DNA of 64,000 bases from LGRD01 sp031382215 (GTDB lineage Bacteria > Pseudomonadota > Gammaproteobacteria > Burkholderiales > Burkholderiaceae_C). This document shows, piece by piece, positions 25,374-32,753 of the stretch (the stretch's first letter is position 1; the number at the start of each line of letters is the position of its first letter). The notes below the pieces were generated by a model, which worked only from the letters and a program-made list of their open reading frames with translations, made no database searches and was not told the origin of the DNA. The position numbers were made by a program, and so were the translations under genes. The stretch spans positions 8,005-72,004 of the forward strand of contig JANMYQ010000268.1 in the NCBI GenBank assembly GCA_031382215.1, given 5' to 3'.

Positions 25374-27929
25374 GTGACATTTGCAACCATGGGCGATTCC
25401 AATCCATTTTCAAACTGGGAGCTGACGCTTCCGCCGATTGAAATACAGAACATCGAAGCCGAGGCCAAGACCCGGCGCGAGGGATTTGCCTGGCCGACAC
25501 CACCGTTTGCGAGTTACCCCGAGCCCGTGCTGCAGACCGACCCGCTGCCCTGCGAGGTGGTCGGCCGCAACGGTGCCAAGAGCCACAGCCGGCTGACCTT
25601 CTTCGTGCCCGAAGACTCGGTCGTGCACATCCAGTCGCCGCCGGCGCGCACCACTTTCCCGCTGCGCTTCCACCAGTTCCGCTGCATCGTGCTGACCACG
25701 CCGCTGCGCACGCGGACCCTGGCGGCCAGCGATCCGCATGCGCCGATGCTGGGCCAGCGCGGCGCGTCGAGTTACCGGGTCAAGCTGGGCTCGGGTGAAG
25801 AAATGAAAGGCGTGTCCATCGGGCACGTCGAATCGCCGTTCGGGCTGTTCCTGTTCCCGCCCGCCGGCGACGACGGCAGCGTGCTGCGCATGTTCATCCC
25901 GAAAGCGGCCTACACCGAGGTCGAACTCGGGCCGCGCATCGGCGAGGTGCTGATCGCGCAGGAGGTCGCCACCCCCGCACAGGTGAATCTGGCGGTGGCG
26001 GCGCAGGAAGAGTTGCGCAAACAGAAGATCGGCGACATCCTGGTGCTGCGCCAGATCGTCACTTCCGAACAATTGCTCGAAGCGCTGGAGCGCCAGGCCA
26101 AGATGCCGATGATCCGCATCGGCGATGCGCTGATGTCGATGGGCCTGGTCAACGATGCGCAACTGTCGGCCGCGCTGGAGCAGCAAAAGCTGGACCGCGG
26201 CGTGCCGCTGGGCGAGTTGCTGGTGCGCATGAACATCGTCTCGCGCGACGACCTGCAAGAGGCGTTGTCGCGCAAGATGGGCTACCCGCTGGTCGATCTG
26301 GACGTGTTCCCGGTCGAGCCCGAGGCGTTGCGCAAGCTGAGCCATTCGGTGGCCCAGCGCTTGCGCGTGATGCCGCTGCTGCTGCGCGACGGCCGCCTGG
26401 TGGTGGCGCTGGACGACCCGGCGCGGCGCCGTGCGGCGGTCGAAGAAGTCGAATTCAACTGCGGCATGAAAGTGCTGCCGGTGCTGGCCAAGTGCCGCTC
26501 GATGGACTCGCTGCTGCACGCCGCGTACGAGAAAATCGGCATGGACACCAGCGAGCGTCCCAGAGGCGACGCTCCGCTGACCCTGAACATGGAGATGGCC
26601 GACACCGGCAAGCTGGTCGAAACGCTGGAGAAGGAAGGCCTGGACAGCCTGAGCCTGGACAGCGGCGACAGCATCGAGCAGTCGGACAACTCGCTCGTGC
26701 GGCTGATCAACAACATGATCGTCGAGGCGCACAAGGACGGTGTGTCCGACATCCACGTCGAGAGTTACCCGGGGCGCGAGAAGATCCGCATCCGCTTCCG
26801 CAAGGACGGTGTGATGCGTTCGTACCTCGAGCTGCCGCCGAACTACCGCAGCGCGCTGATCGCCCGCATCAAGATCATGTGCGACCTCGACATCTCCGAG
26901 AAGCGCAAGCCGCAGGACGGCAAGATCAACTTCGCCAAGTTCTCGCCCCAGCACAAGATCGAGCTGCGCGTGGCCACCATCCCCACCAACACCGGGCTGG
27001 AAGACGTGGTGATGCGGATCCTGGCGTCGGCCAAGCCGGTGCCGCTGGACAACCTGGGTCTGTCCGAAAACAATCTGCGCAATCTGAAGGAAGCGATCGA
27101 GCGGCCCTACGGCATGGTGCTGTGCGTGGGCCCCACCGGCTCGGGCAAGACGACCACCTTGCACTCGGCGCTCAGCCACATCAACGTGCCGGAGCGCAAG
27201 ATCTGGACCGCCGAAGACCCGATCGAAATCACCCAGCCGGGGCTGCGCCAGGTGCAGGTCAACCCGAAGATCGACTGGACCTTCGCGAAAGCGCTGCGCG
27301 CCTTCCTGCGCGCCGACCCGGACGCGATCATGGTGGGCGAAATCCGCGACGGCGAAACCGGCCAGATGGCGATCGAAGCTTCGCTCACCGGCCACCTGGT
27401 GCTGAGCACCTTGCACACCAACAGCGCGCCCGAGACCGTGACCCGCCTGCTCGACATGGGCATGGACCCGTTCAACTTTGCCGACTCGCTGCTCGGCGTG
27501 CTGGCGCAGCGCCTGGTGCGGCGCTTGTGCACCCAGTGCCGCGTGAGCCAACCCGCGAGCGAGGAACTGGTCGAAGAGCTGCTGGGCAACTACATGCATG
27601 CCTTCGGCAGCGGCGACGCCCCGATGGCGCGCGACGATGTGCTGGCCGGTTGGAAACAACGCAACAGCCGCGATGGCCGCCTGCAGGCGCACCACAGCGC
27701 GGGTTGCAAGAACTGCGACGACAGCGGCTTCAAGGGCCGCGCCGGGCTGCACGAGCTGATGCTGGTCTCGCGCGAAATGCGCCACCTGATCCAGACCGGC
27801 TCACGCGCCGAGGCACTGCAGAAACTCGCGATGGCCGAAGGCATGCGCACCCTGCGACAAGACGGCATCGACAAGGTCTGGGCCGGCATCACCACCATCG
27901 ACGAAGTGCGGGCGACCAGCAACGGTTGA
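25374..27929 (+). CDS. GspE/PilB-type secretion ATPase
   Basis: An 851-residue ATPase. The N-terminal 200 residues are not clearly assigned. Two GspE N-terminal-type repeats follow (about 185-300: PRIGEVLIAQEVATPAQVNLA and MIRIGDALMSMGLVNDAQLSAALEQ), then a linker and the motor domain with Walker A GPTGSGKTTTL (about 586), Walker B region DPDAIMVGEIRDGET (about 648-662), and zinc-type cysteines CTQC (718) and CKNC (778). Such ATPases drive type IV pilus or type II secretion assembly, but no pilin, platform or prepilin peptidase gene is adjacent. Start GTG 25374 or ATG 25389. Confidence 0.9.
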   Translation: MTFATMGDSNPFSNWELTLPPIEIQNIEAEAKTRREGFAWPTPPFASYPEPVLQTDPLPCEVVGRNGAKSHSRLTFFVPEDSVVHIQSPPARTTFPLRFHQFRCIVLTTPLRTRTLAASDPHAPMLGQRGASSYRVKLGSGEEMKGVSIGHVESPFGLFLFPPAGDDGSVLRMFIPKAAYTEVELGPRIGEVLIAQEVATPAQVNLAVAAQEELRKQKIGDILVLRQIVTSEQLLEALERQAKMPMIRIGDALMSMGLVNDAQLSAALEQQKLDRGVPLGELLVRMNIVSRDDLQEALSRKMGYPLVDLDVFPVEPEALRKLSHSVAQRLRVMPLLLRDGRLVVALDDPARRRAAVEEVEFNCGMKVLPVLAKCRSMDSLLHAAYEKIGMDTSERPRGDAPLTLNMEMADTGKLVETLEKEGLDSLSLDSGDSIEQSDNSLVRLINNMIVEAHKDGVSDIHVESYPGREKIRIRFRKDGVMRSYLELPPNYRSALIARIKIMCDLDISEKRKPQDGKINFAKFSPQHKIELRVATIPTNTGLEDVVMRILASAKPVPLDNLGLSENNLRNLKEAIERPYGMVLCVGPTGSGKTTTLHSALSHINVPERKIWTAEDPIEITQPGLRQVQVNPKIDWTFAKALRAFLRADPDAIMVGEIRDGETGQMAIEASLTGHLVLSTLHTNSAPETVTRLLDMGMDPFNFADSLLGVLAQRLVRRLCTQCRVSQPASEELVEELLGNYMHAFGSGDAPMARDDVLAGWKQRNSRDGRLQAHHSAGCKNCDDSGFKGRAGLHELMLVSREMRHLIQTGSRAEALQKLAMAEGMRTLRQDGIDKVWAGITTIDEVRATSNG

Positions 27930-27941
27930 GCGTCGCCACGC

Positions 27942-28241
27942 TCAGCCACCGCCGCGCTGGGTGGCCAGGTCGAAATGGCGCATGAAGCCCTGACGGGCCG
28001 TTTCATCGACACCCTCGAACTCGAAAGACACCGCCAGGCGCGGCATGCGCAGCAGCGCGATCTGGCGCACCGGCAGGTCGTGCCAAAGCAGGGTCAGGCG
28101 ACCGACGCCGATCGCCACCGCAGCTTCGCGGCTCCGCAGCTCCATGGCGTGCGGCGCGATCGCGACCGGAAGCCAGCGCAACAGGTCGGCCTCGGTGCAC
28201 CCCATCTCTCGCTCGAACGACGCGGGGTACCAGGACTGCAT
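27942..28241 (-). CDS. small protein at the end of the aor operon (AorE-like)
   Basis: A 99-residue protein of unrecognised fold. It begins MQSWYPASFEREMGCTEADLLRWL and has a hydrophobic middle (VAIGVGRLTLLWHDLPVRQIALLRMPRLAVSFEF) suggesting a small alpha/beta domain; no signal or metal motif. Six bases separate it from the MoaD-like gene, so it is in the aldehyde oxidoreductase operon. In the Aromatoleum aor cluster a short fifth gene occupies this place; equivalence is inferred from position only. It may act in tungsten cofactor insertion or be an accessory. Confidence 0.6.
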   Translation of the reverse strand: MQSWYPASFEREMGCTEADLLRWLPVAIAPHAMELRSREAAVAIGVGRLTLLWHDLPVRQIALLRMPRLAVSFEFEGVDETARQGFMRHFDLATQRGGG

Positions 28242-28247
28242 CGGGGC

Positions 28248-28502
28248 TCAGCCGCCGGCAATCGGCGGCCAGATGGCCAGCACGTCACCGTCTTTCAGCA
28301 CGTGCGTGAAGCGCTGTTCGGGCGGCACGTAGACGCCGTTGACGAGCACCAGGTGGACCATCTTCTGCGGCAGGCCGAAGGGTTCGATCACCGCGGCGAT
28401 GGCGGTGCCGTCGGGCAGGTCCAGCGTCATCAGGTTGCTGGTACGCACCTCGGCGGGCAGGTAATCGGTGAGGCCTGCATAGAGCTTGAACGTGATCTTC
28501 AT
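28248..28502 (-). CDS. MoaD/ThiS-family sulfur carrier (AorD-like)
   Basis: An 84-residue ubiquitin-like protein ending in Gly-Gly, the C-terminus that is activated as a thiocarboxylate in MoaD/ThiS sulfur carriers. The beta-grasp pattern is clear: MKITFKLYAGLTDYLP, HLVLVNGVYVPPEQ and HVLKDGDVLAIWPPIAGG. In this operon it most likely supplies sulfur for the tungstopterin cofactor of the aldehyde oxidoreductase. It starts nine bases after the FAD subunit gene. Confidence 0.85.
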   Translation of the reverse strand: MKITFKLYAGLTDYLPAEVRTSNLMTLDLPDGTAIAAVIEPFGLPQKMVHLVLVNGVYVPPEQRFTHVLKDGDVLAIWPPIAGG

Positions 28503-28511
28503 GCGCCGAAG

Positions 28512-29963
28512 TCAGGCCACTTTCAGCAGGGCCCGCTGGTCTTGTGCCTGCGCGCGCGCCAGGTAGGCCGCCATCAACTGGGTCGGGTCCTTCAGCAGCA
28601 CGTCTTTCCATTCGCCTAACCTGATCTGCCCTTCGACCAGCCCGCGCATCACGCCCACGTGTTCGGTCCAGCCCAGGCTGTTGCAGCCCACCAGCACGTC
28701 GCCCTTGAACTGCAGGCTTAGGTGGCGGCCCGCCGCTCTGTCAGTCAGCTCCACATGTTCGCCGCCGGGCACGCCTTCCCAGTTGCCGAAGCTGGTGGAG
28801 ATGAGGCCCAGCGTGTCCAGCACGTTGATCTGCGTCACGCCTTTCAAGGTGGCGCGGTGGCCCGCCATGTTCATCGCCGCCACATAGGCCTGGTCGGCCG
28901 CGTTCGGCTGGATCGCGCTGACGATGGTCTTGCCGCTGACCTTGTCGAACGCCTCGGCGCAATCACCGGCGGCGTAGATGCCGGGCATGCTGGTGCGCAT
29001 GTGCTCATCGGTCAGCACACCGAGCAGGCACTTGACCGACGATTTTTCGAGGAACTCGATGTTCGGCTTCACGCCGGTGGCGCTGATCACCAGGTCGGCC
29101 TCGAGCGTCTGGCCGTTCGACAGGCGCACGCGCAGGCCCTTGGCGGCCGGGGCGGGGGCCGGCGACTGCGAAACCCGCCCATTGGCGGCGATGGCCTCTT
29201 CGGCGGCCGCAGCGGCCGGCGTGCCAGCGCCGAAGAACGACGCGATCTTGTGCAGCAAGCCCCCACCGCCACCGGCTGCGGCGGCGCTGGCGGCGTGCGA
29301 TGGTGCTGCAGCGTGAGGTGCGGCACCGGCGGCTTCAATGGCCGTGACACGCGCGCCGGTGAACACCTTGACGCCCTTCTTCTCACACCAGTCCTTGATC
29401 ATGCCGCCGGCCGTCGGGCCCATCATGCGCGGCACCATGCGGTCACCCATTTCGACCACCGTCAACTGCACGCCGCGTGCGGCCAGCGATTCCATGATGA
29501 TGCAGCCGATGAAACCGGCGCCCATCTGCAGCACGCGCTGGCCCTTGGTCGCCTTGGCCTGAATGGCGCGCGCGTCGGCCAGGGTCCAGCAGGGGTGCAC
29601 GTCGGGCGAATCAATGCCGGGGATCGGCGGGCTCACGGGGCGCGAGCCGGTGGCGATCAGCAGGGTGTCGAAGGTCAGCACGCTACCGTCGCTGAGCGTC
29701 AGAGAGCGGCGCTCGGCATCCACCGACGTGCAGCGCGCCTGCTTCAACTCGATGCGCAGCTTGCCGAAGTGCCCGGAGTCGCGGCGCAGGTGCGTGCCCG
29801 CTTCGGCCACGTTGCCGATCAGCAGGTAGGGAATGGCCATGCGCGAGTACGGCGCTTCGGCTTCGTCGCCGACGATCAGGATCTGATCGTAAGGCGCGTG
29901 TTTGCGGATCGTCTCGGCGGCAATCACACCGGCGGGCCCGGCGCCCAGGATCACGTGCTTCAT
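28512..29963 (-). CDS. FAD/NAD-binding subunit of tungsten aldehyde oxidoreductase (AorC-like)
   Basis: A 483-residue flavoprotein. It has the FAD loop VILGAGPAGVIAAE at the N-terminus, the NAD loop VLQMGAGFIGCIIMESLA, ATGVKPN and the GIYAAGDCAEAFD FAD contact. By position it is the electron-exchange subunit that links aldehyde oxidation to NAD+. It carries an unusual insertion of about 60 residues after VTAIEAAG, rich in Ala, Pro, Gly and His with an amphipathic GLLHKIASFFGAG helix, between the two halves of the second Rossmann domain. It lies between the MoaD-like and AOR genes in the same direction. Confidence 0.85.
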   Translation of the reverse strand: MKHVILGAGPAGVIAAETIRKHAPYDQILIVGDEAEAPYSRMAIPYLLIGNVAEAGTHLRRDSGHFGKLRIELKQARCTSVDAERRSLTLSDGSVLTFDTLLIATGSRPVSPPIPGIDSPDVHPCWTLADARAIQAKATKGQRVLQMGAGFIGCIIMESLAARGVQLTVVEMGDRMVPRMMGPTAGGMIKDWCEKKGVKVFTGARVTAIEAAGAAPHAAAPSHAASAAAAGGGGGLLHKIASFFGAGTPAAAAAEEAIAANGRVSQSPAPAPAAKGLRVRLSNGQTLEADLVISATGVKPNIEFLEKSSVKCLLGVLTDEHMRTSMPGIYAAGDCAEAFDKVSGKTIVSAIQPNAADQAYVAAMNMAGHRATLKGVTQINVLDTLGLISTSFGNWEGVPGGEHVELTDRAAGRHLSLQFKGDVLVGCNSLGWTEHVGVMRGLVEGQIRLGEWKDVLLKDPTQLMAAYLARAQAQDQRALLKVA

Positions 29964-30053
29964 GTTGTTGTCTCCAGCGCACTCTGTCCAGCAGAAAAGA
30001 ACGAAGGCGGTCTTGCAACCGCCTTCTCGAACTTCACGAACCCACAGGAAAAC

Positions 30054-31910
30054 TCAAAGGCCGAGCCGCGCGCGCGTCTCCGGCTTGAGCATGCCGTTGC
30101 TGTCCCAGCCGCGCACCTCGTAGTACTTGGGCAGCATCTCGGGCAGCTTGCTGACCAGGCCCTTGGCCGGGCCGGTCTTCGCCGGTTCGGTGAGCAGCCG
30201 CTTGGGCAGGGTGTCGTCCTTGGCGGTGAAACCGGCCCTGTTGTTGAAGTCGCGCTCCATGTTCCAGATGCGCTCGCCGATCAGGCTCAAGTTCTCCAGC
30301 GTGAACTCGTCGCCGCAGGCCGCCGCCACTTGGGGCTGTACATCGTTGAGGCCCCACGCGAAGCTGGTGAAAATGCAGATGCCTGCAGAGTCAAACGCCG
30401 CAGTCGCGTCCTGGAACGCCTTCACCAGGTCGGGCTTGCCTTCGGCCACCAGCGGGTCGGTCTTGACCGGGATGCCCAGCACTTCAGAGGCCACCGTGTA
30501 GCCGCGCAAGTGGCAGGCGCCGCGGTTGCTGGTGGCGTAGGCCAGGCCCATGCCCTGGATGCCGCGCCCGTCGTAGGCCGGGAACTCCTGGCCCTTCACG
30601 CTCATGCTCAGGTCGGGGTGGCCGGACTTGGCGGTCAGGCGCTTGGAGCCCTGGGCGATCTCCTTGCCGAAGCCTTCGCCCTTGGCCGTGATCTCGGCAA
30701 AGTGGGCCAGTGCCTGCGCCGAGCCGAACTTGGCGTCGGTGCCCAGCTGCTCCTTGGTCAGCACGCCCATTTCGTACAGCTCCATCACCGCACCGATGGT
30801 GGCGCCGAACGAGATCGGGTCCATGCCGTGTTCGTTGCACAGCACGTTGGCGTACTGCAGTGCGTCGAGGTCATTGACGCCGTTGGCCGAGCCCAGCGCC
30901 CACGCGGCTTCGTACTCCAGGCCACCGCTGGCACCCCAGTACTGCGGCTTGTTGGCCACGGTGAAGTGGCTCGGGTCGATCTTCTGGATGCGCCCGCACG
31001 CGATGGTGCAGCCGAAGCACGCCTGGTTCGTGACGAGCGGCTTCTTGCCGTCGCTGCCCGGGGTTGAGCGCGGCGTGGCCATGGCTTCGGCGGAGATGTC
31101 TTTCGCGCCTTCGAACTGGCTGTCGCGGTGGTTGCGTGTGGGCAGCGCGCCGATCTCGTTGATGACGTTCATCAGCACCTGGGTGCCGTAGGTCGGCAGG
31201 CCCTGGCCCGTCACACCGTTCTCGGCCAGGATCTTCTTCTTCTCGGCGGTGACCTTCATGAACTCTTTCGGGTTCACCAGGTTGCCCACGCCCTTGGTGC
31301 CGCGCACCGCAATCGCCTTGAGGTTCTTGCTGCCCATCACCGCGCCCACACCCGAGCGGCCGGCGGCACGGTGCAGGTCGTTCACCACGGCCGCGTACAG
31401 CACCCCGTTCTCGCCAGCGCCGCCAATGCTGGACACGCGCGACAGCGGGTCTTGCAACTGCTTCTTCAGCGTGGCCTCGGTCTCCCACACCGTCTTGCCC
31501 CACAGGTGTGCGGCGTCACGCAACTCGGCGGTGTCGTCGTTGATGTACAGGAACACCGGCTTGGCCGACTTGCCTTCGAAGATGATCATGTCCCAGCCGG
31601 CCATCTTCAGCTCGGCGCCCCAGTAGCCGCCCGAATTGGAGCAGGCAATGGCACCGGTCAGCGGGCCTTTGGTGACGACGGTGTATCGCCCGCCGGTGGA
31701 GGCCATGGTGCCGGTCAGCGGGCCGGTGGCCCAGATGAGCTTGTTGCCCGGCGACAGCGGGTCGACCTTGGGGTCGATCTCTTCGACCAGGTACTTCGAG
31801 GCAAGCCCGCGCGAGCCGAGGTACTGCTTCGCCCAGGTCATGTTCAGCGGCTCCGACTTGACGGTGCCGGCGGTGAGGTTCACACGGAGGATTTTTCCAG
31901 CCCAAGACAT
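30054..31910 (-). CDS. tungsten-containing aldehyde:ferredoxin oxidoreductase, catalytic subunit (AorB-like)
   Basis: A 618-residue AOR-family enzyme, the usual length. The N-terminal domain (WAGKILRVNLTAGTVKSEPL, ATGPLTGTMASTGGRYTVVTKGPLTG) binds bis-tungstopterin. The [4Fe-4S] ligands are CFGCTIAC (about residues 298, 301 and 305) and a distal cysteine in GICIFTSF (about 512). It oxidises aldehydes to carboxylic acids and in related enzymes can also reduce acids. Its neighbours are the 16-cysteine ferredoxin upstream and the FAD subunit downstream, as in the AOR complex of Aromatoleum aromaticum, so it likely works as a three-subunit complex rather than a ferredoxin-only enzyme. Confidence 0.95.
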   Translation of the reverse strand: MSWAGKILRVNLTAGTVKSEPLNMTWAKQYLGSRGLASKYLVEEIDPKVDPLSPGNKLIWATGPLTGTMASTGGRYTVVTKGPLTGAIACSNSGGYWGAELKMAGWDMIIFEGKSAKPVFLYINDDTAELRDAAHLWGKTVWETEATLKKQLQDPLSRVSSIGGAGENGVLYAAVVNDLHRAAGRSGVGAVMGSKNLKAIAVRGTKGVGNLVNPKEFMKVTAEKKKILAENGVTGQGLPTYGTQVLMNVINEIGALPTRNHRDSQFEGAKDISAEAMATPRSTPGSDGKKPLVTNQACFGCTIACGRIQKIDPSHFTVANKPQYWGASGGLEYEAAWALGSANGVNDLDALQYANVLCNEHGMDPISFGATIGAVMELYEMGVLTKEQLGTDAKFGSAQALAHFAEITAKGEGFGKEIAQGSKRLTAKSGHPDLSMSVKGQEFPAYDGRGIQGMGLAYATSNRGACHLRGYTVASEVLGIPVKTDPLVAEGKPDLVKAFQDATAAFDSAGICIFTSFAWGLNDVQPQVAAACGDEFTLENLSLIGERIWNMERDFNNRAGFTAKDDTLPKRLLTEPAKTGPAKGLVSKLPEMLPKYYEVRGWDSNGMLKPETRARLGL

Positions 31911-31932
31911 GATGTGCTCCTTAAGCTGCGGG

Positions 31933-32418
31933 TTATGCGCCTGGCTGCGCGGTTGCCTGATTACCGAGCTTGTCGGCCCAGGCCGCCATCTTGTTCAGCC
32001 CGGTCCAGTTGGCATCGACATAGGTGATCGCCGCGGTCGGGCAGGCATCGGCACAGGCCGGCTCGCCGCCGCACAGGTCGCACTTCTGGACCTTGCCGGT
32101 CTCCTGCACGTAGTTGATGGTGCCGAACGGGCACGCGATGGTGCAGACCTTGCAGCCCACGCAGGTGCTGTCGCTCACGACCTTGGCGCCGGTCATCTTG
32201 TCGATGCTGATGGCCTCGACCGGGCAGGCATGCAGGCACCAGGCTTCGTCGCACTGGGTGCAGGTGTAGGGCACCTTGCGGCCGGTGTGATGGAAGTCGA
32301 ACACCTTGATGCGCGACTTGGCGGTGGCGTAGGTGCCGTAGTTTTCGAACGAGCACGCCATTTCGCACTGCAGGCAGCCGGTGCATTTGTCGGGATTGAT
32401 GTGAAGGGTCTTCTGCAT
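31933..32418 (-). CDS. four-cluster ferredoxin subunit of AOR (AorA-like)
   Basis: A 161-residue protein with sixteen cysteines arranged for four [4Fe-4S] clusters: CTGCLQCEMAC, CTQCDEAWCLHACP, CVGCKVCTIACP and CDLCGGEPACADACP. There is no signal peptide, so it acts in the cytoplasm. Its place as the first gene of the operon, directly before the AOR catalytic gene, fits the small electron-transfer subunit that forms chains with AorB in Aromatoleum-type complexes and passes electrons to the FAD subunit or to acceptors. The gene diverges from the sigma-54 regulator. Confidence 0.92.
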   Translation of the reverse strand: MQKTLHINPDKCTGCLQCEMACSFENYGTYATAKSRIKVFDFHHTGRKVPYTCTQCDEAWCLHACPVEAISIDKMTGAKVVSDSTCVGCKVCTIACPFGTINYVQETGKVQKCDLCGGEPACADACPTAAITYVDANWTGLNKMAAWADKLGNQATAQPGA

Positions 32419-32753
32419 GAAGTTTCCTCAGGGGTTCACGAAGCCGGGTGACCGCTGCGCTCACGCCGGAGGGGACCGACGTTATGCAAGCGATTGCCTA
32501 TCTTCAGGGCCTTGTGTGCGCCCGCCCACCTAGGCAAAACCCTAGATTGGCGGGCCGGATGCTCCACCTGCTCCATCCCCCTGTGGCAAGTGCGGACCGC
32601 AGCTCGCCGGGGAGGTCGATTCGACTATGCTTGCGGGCCGCAAAGAGCTGCTCTGGAACAGAACAATGCCCGCTGTCGCGTGCGGCGGCGCAGAATTTCA
32701 TCGTTGGATTCGTTGGGACAGCCTGCCCGGACGCAGGGAACAGGAGCGCCACC
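32419..32753. other. divergent control region between the aor operon and its sigma-54 activator
   Basis: A 335-base region without a credible gene. It holds a CTAGG-CAAAAC-CCTAG inverted repeat near 32531-32546, a GCAAGCGATTGC palindrome near 32485-32500, and a sigma-54-like element on the plus strand (listed). The palindromes are candidate activator sites. The minus-strand aor promoter was not identified with confidence: the best match, GGCA...TTGC near the second palindrome, has nine rather than ten bases between GG and GC. Confidence 0.5.
32548..32562 (+). promoter_or_regulatory. candidate sigma-54 promoter (GG-N10-GC)
   Basis: TGGC at 32548-32551 and TGC at 32560-32562 place GG and GC ten bases apart, as sigma-54 RNA polymerase requires, with part of the TGGCAC-N5-TTGC consensus. 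It points toward the regulator gene, which would then be self-activated. Experimental support is lacking and the match is partial. Confidence 0.3.

Noticed and set aside
28722..31067. 781-codon open frame on the plus strand across the aor genes
   Set aside because: Shadow of the FAD and AOR genes on the other strand; composition is of the same Arg/His-rich type with no recognisable domain.
32485..32500. Sigma-54 promoter for the aor operon on the minus strand
   Set aside because: GGCA and TTGC are present but the GG to GC spacing is nine bases instead of ten, which sigma-54 polymerase does not tolerate well.
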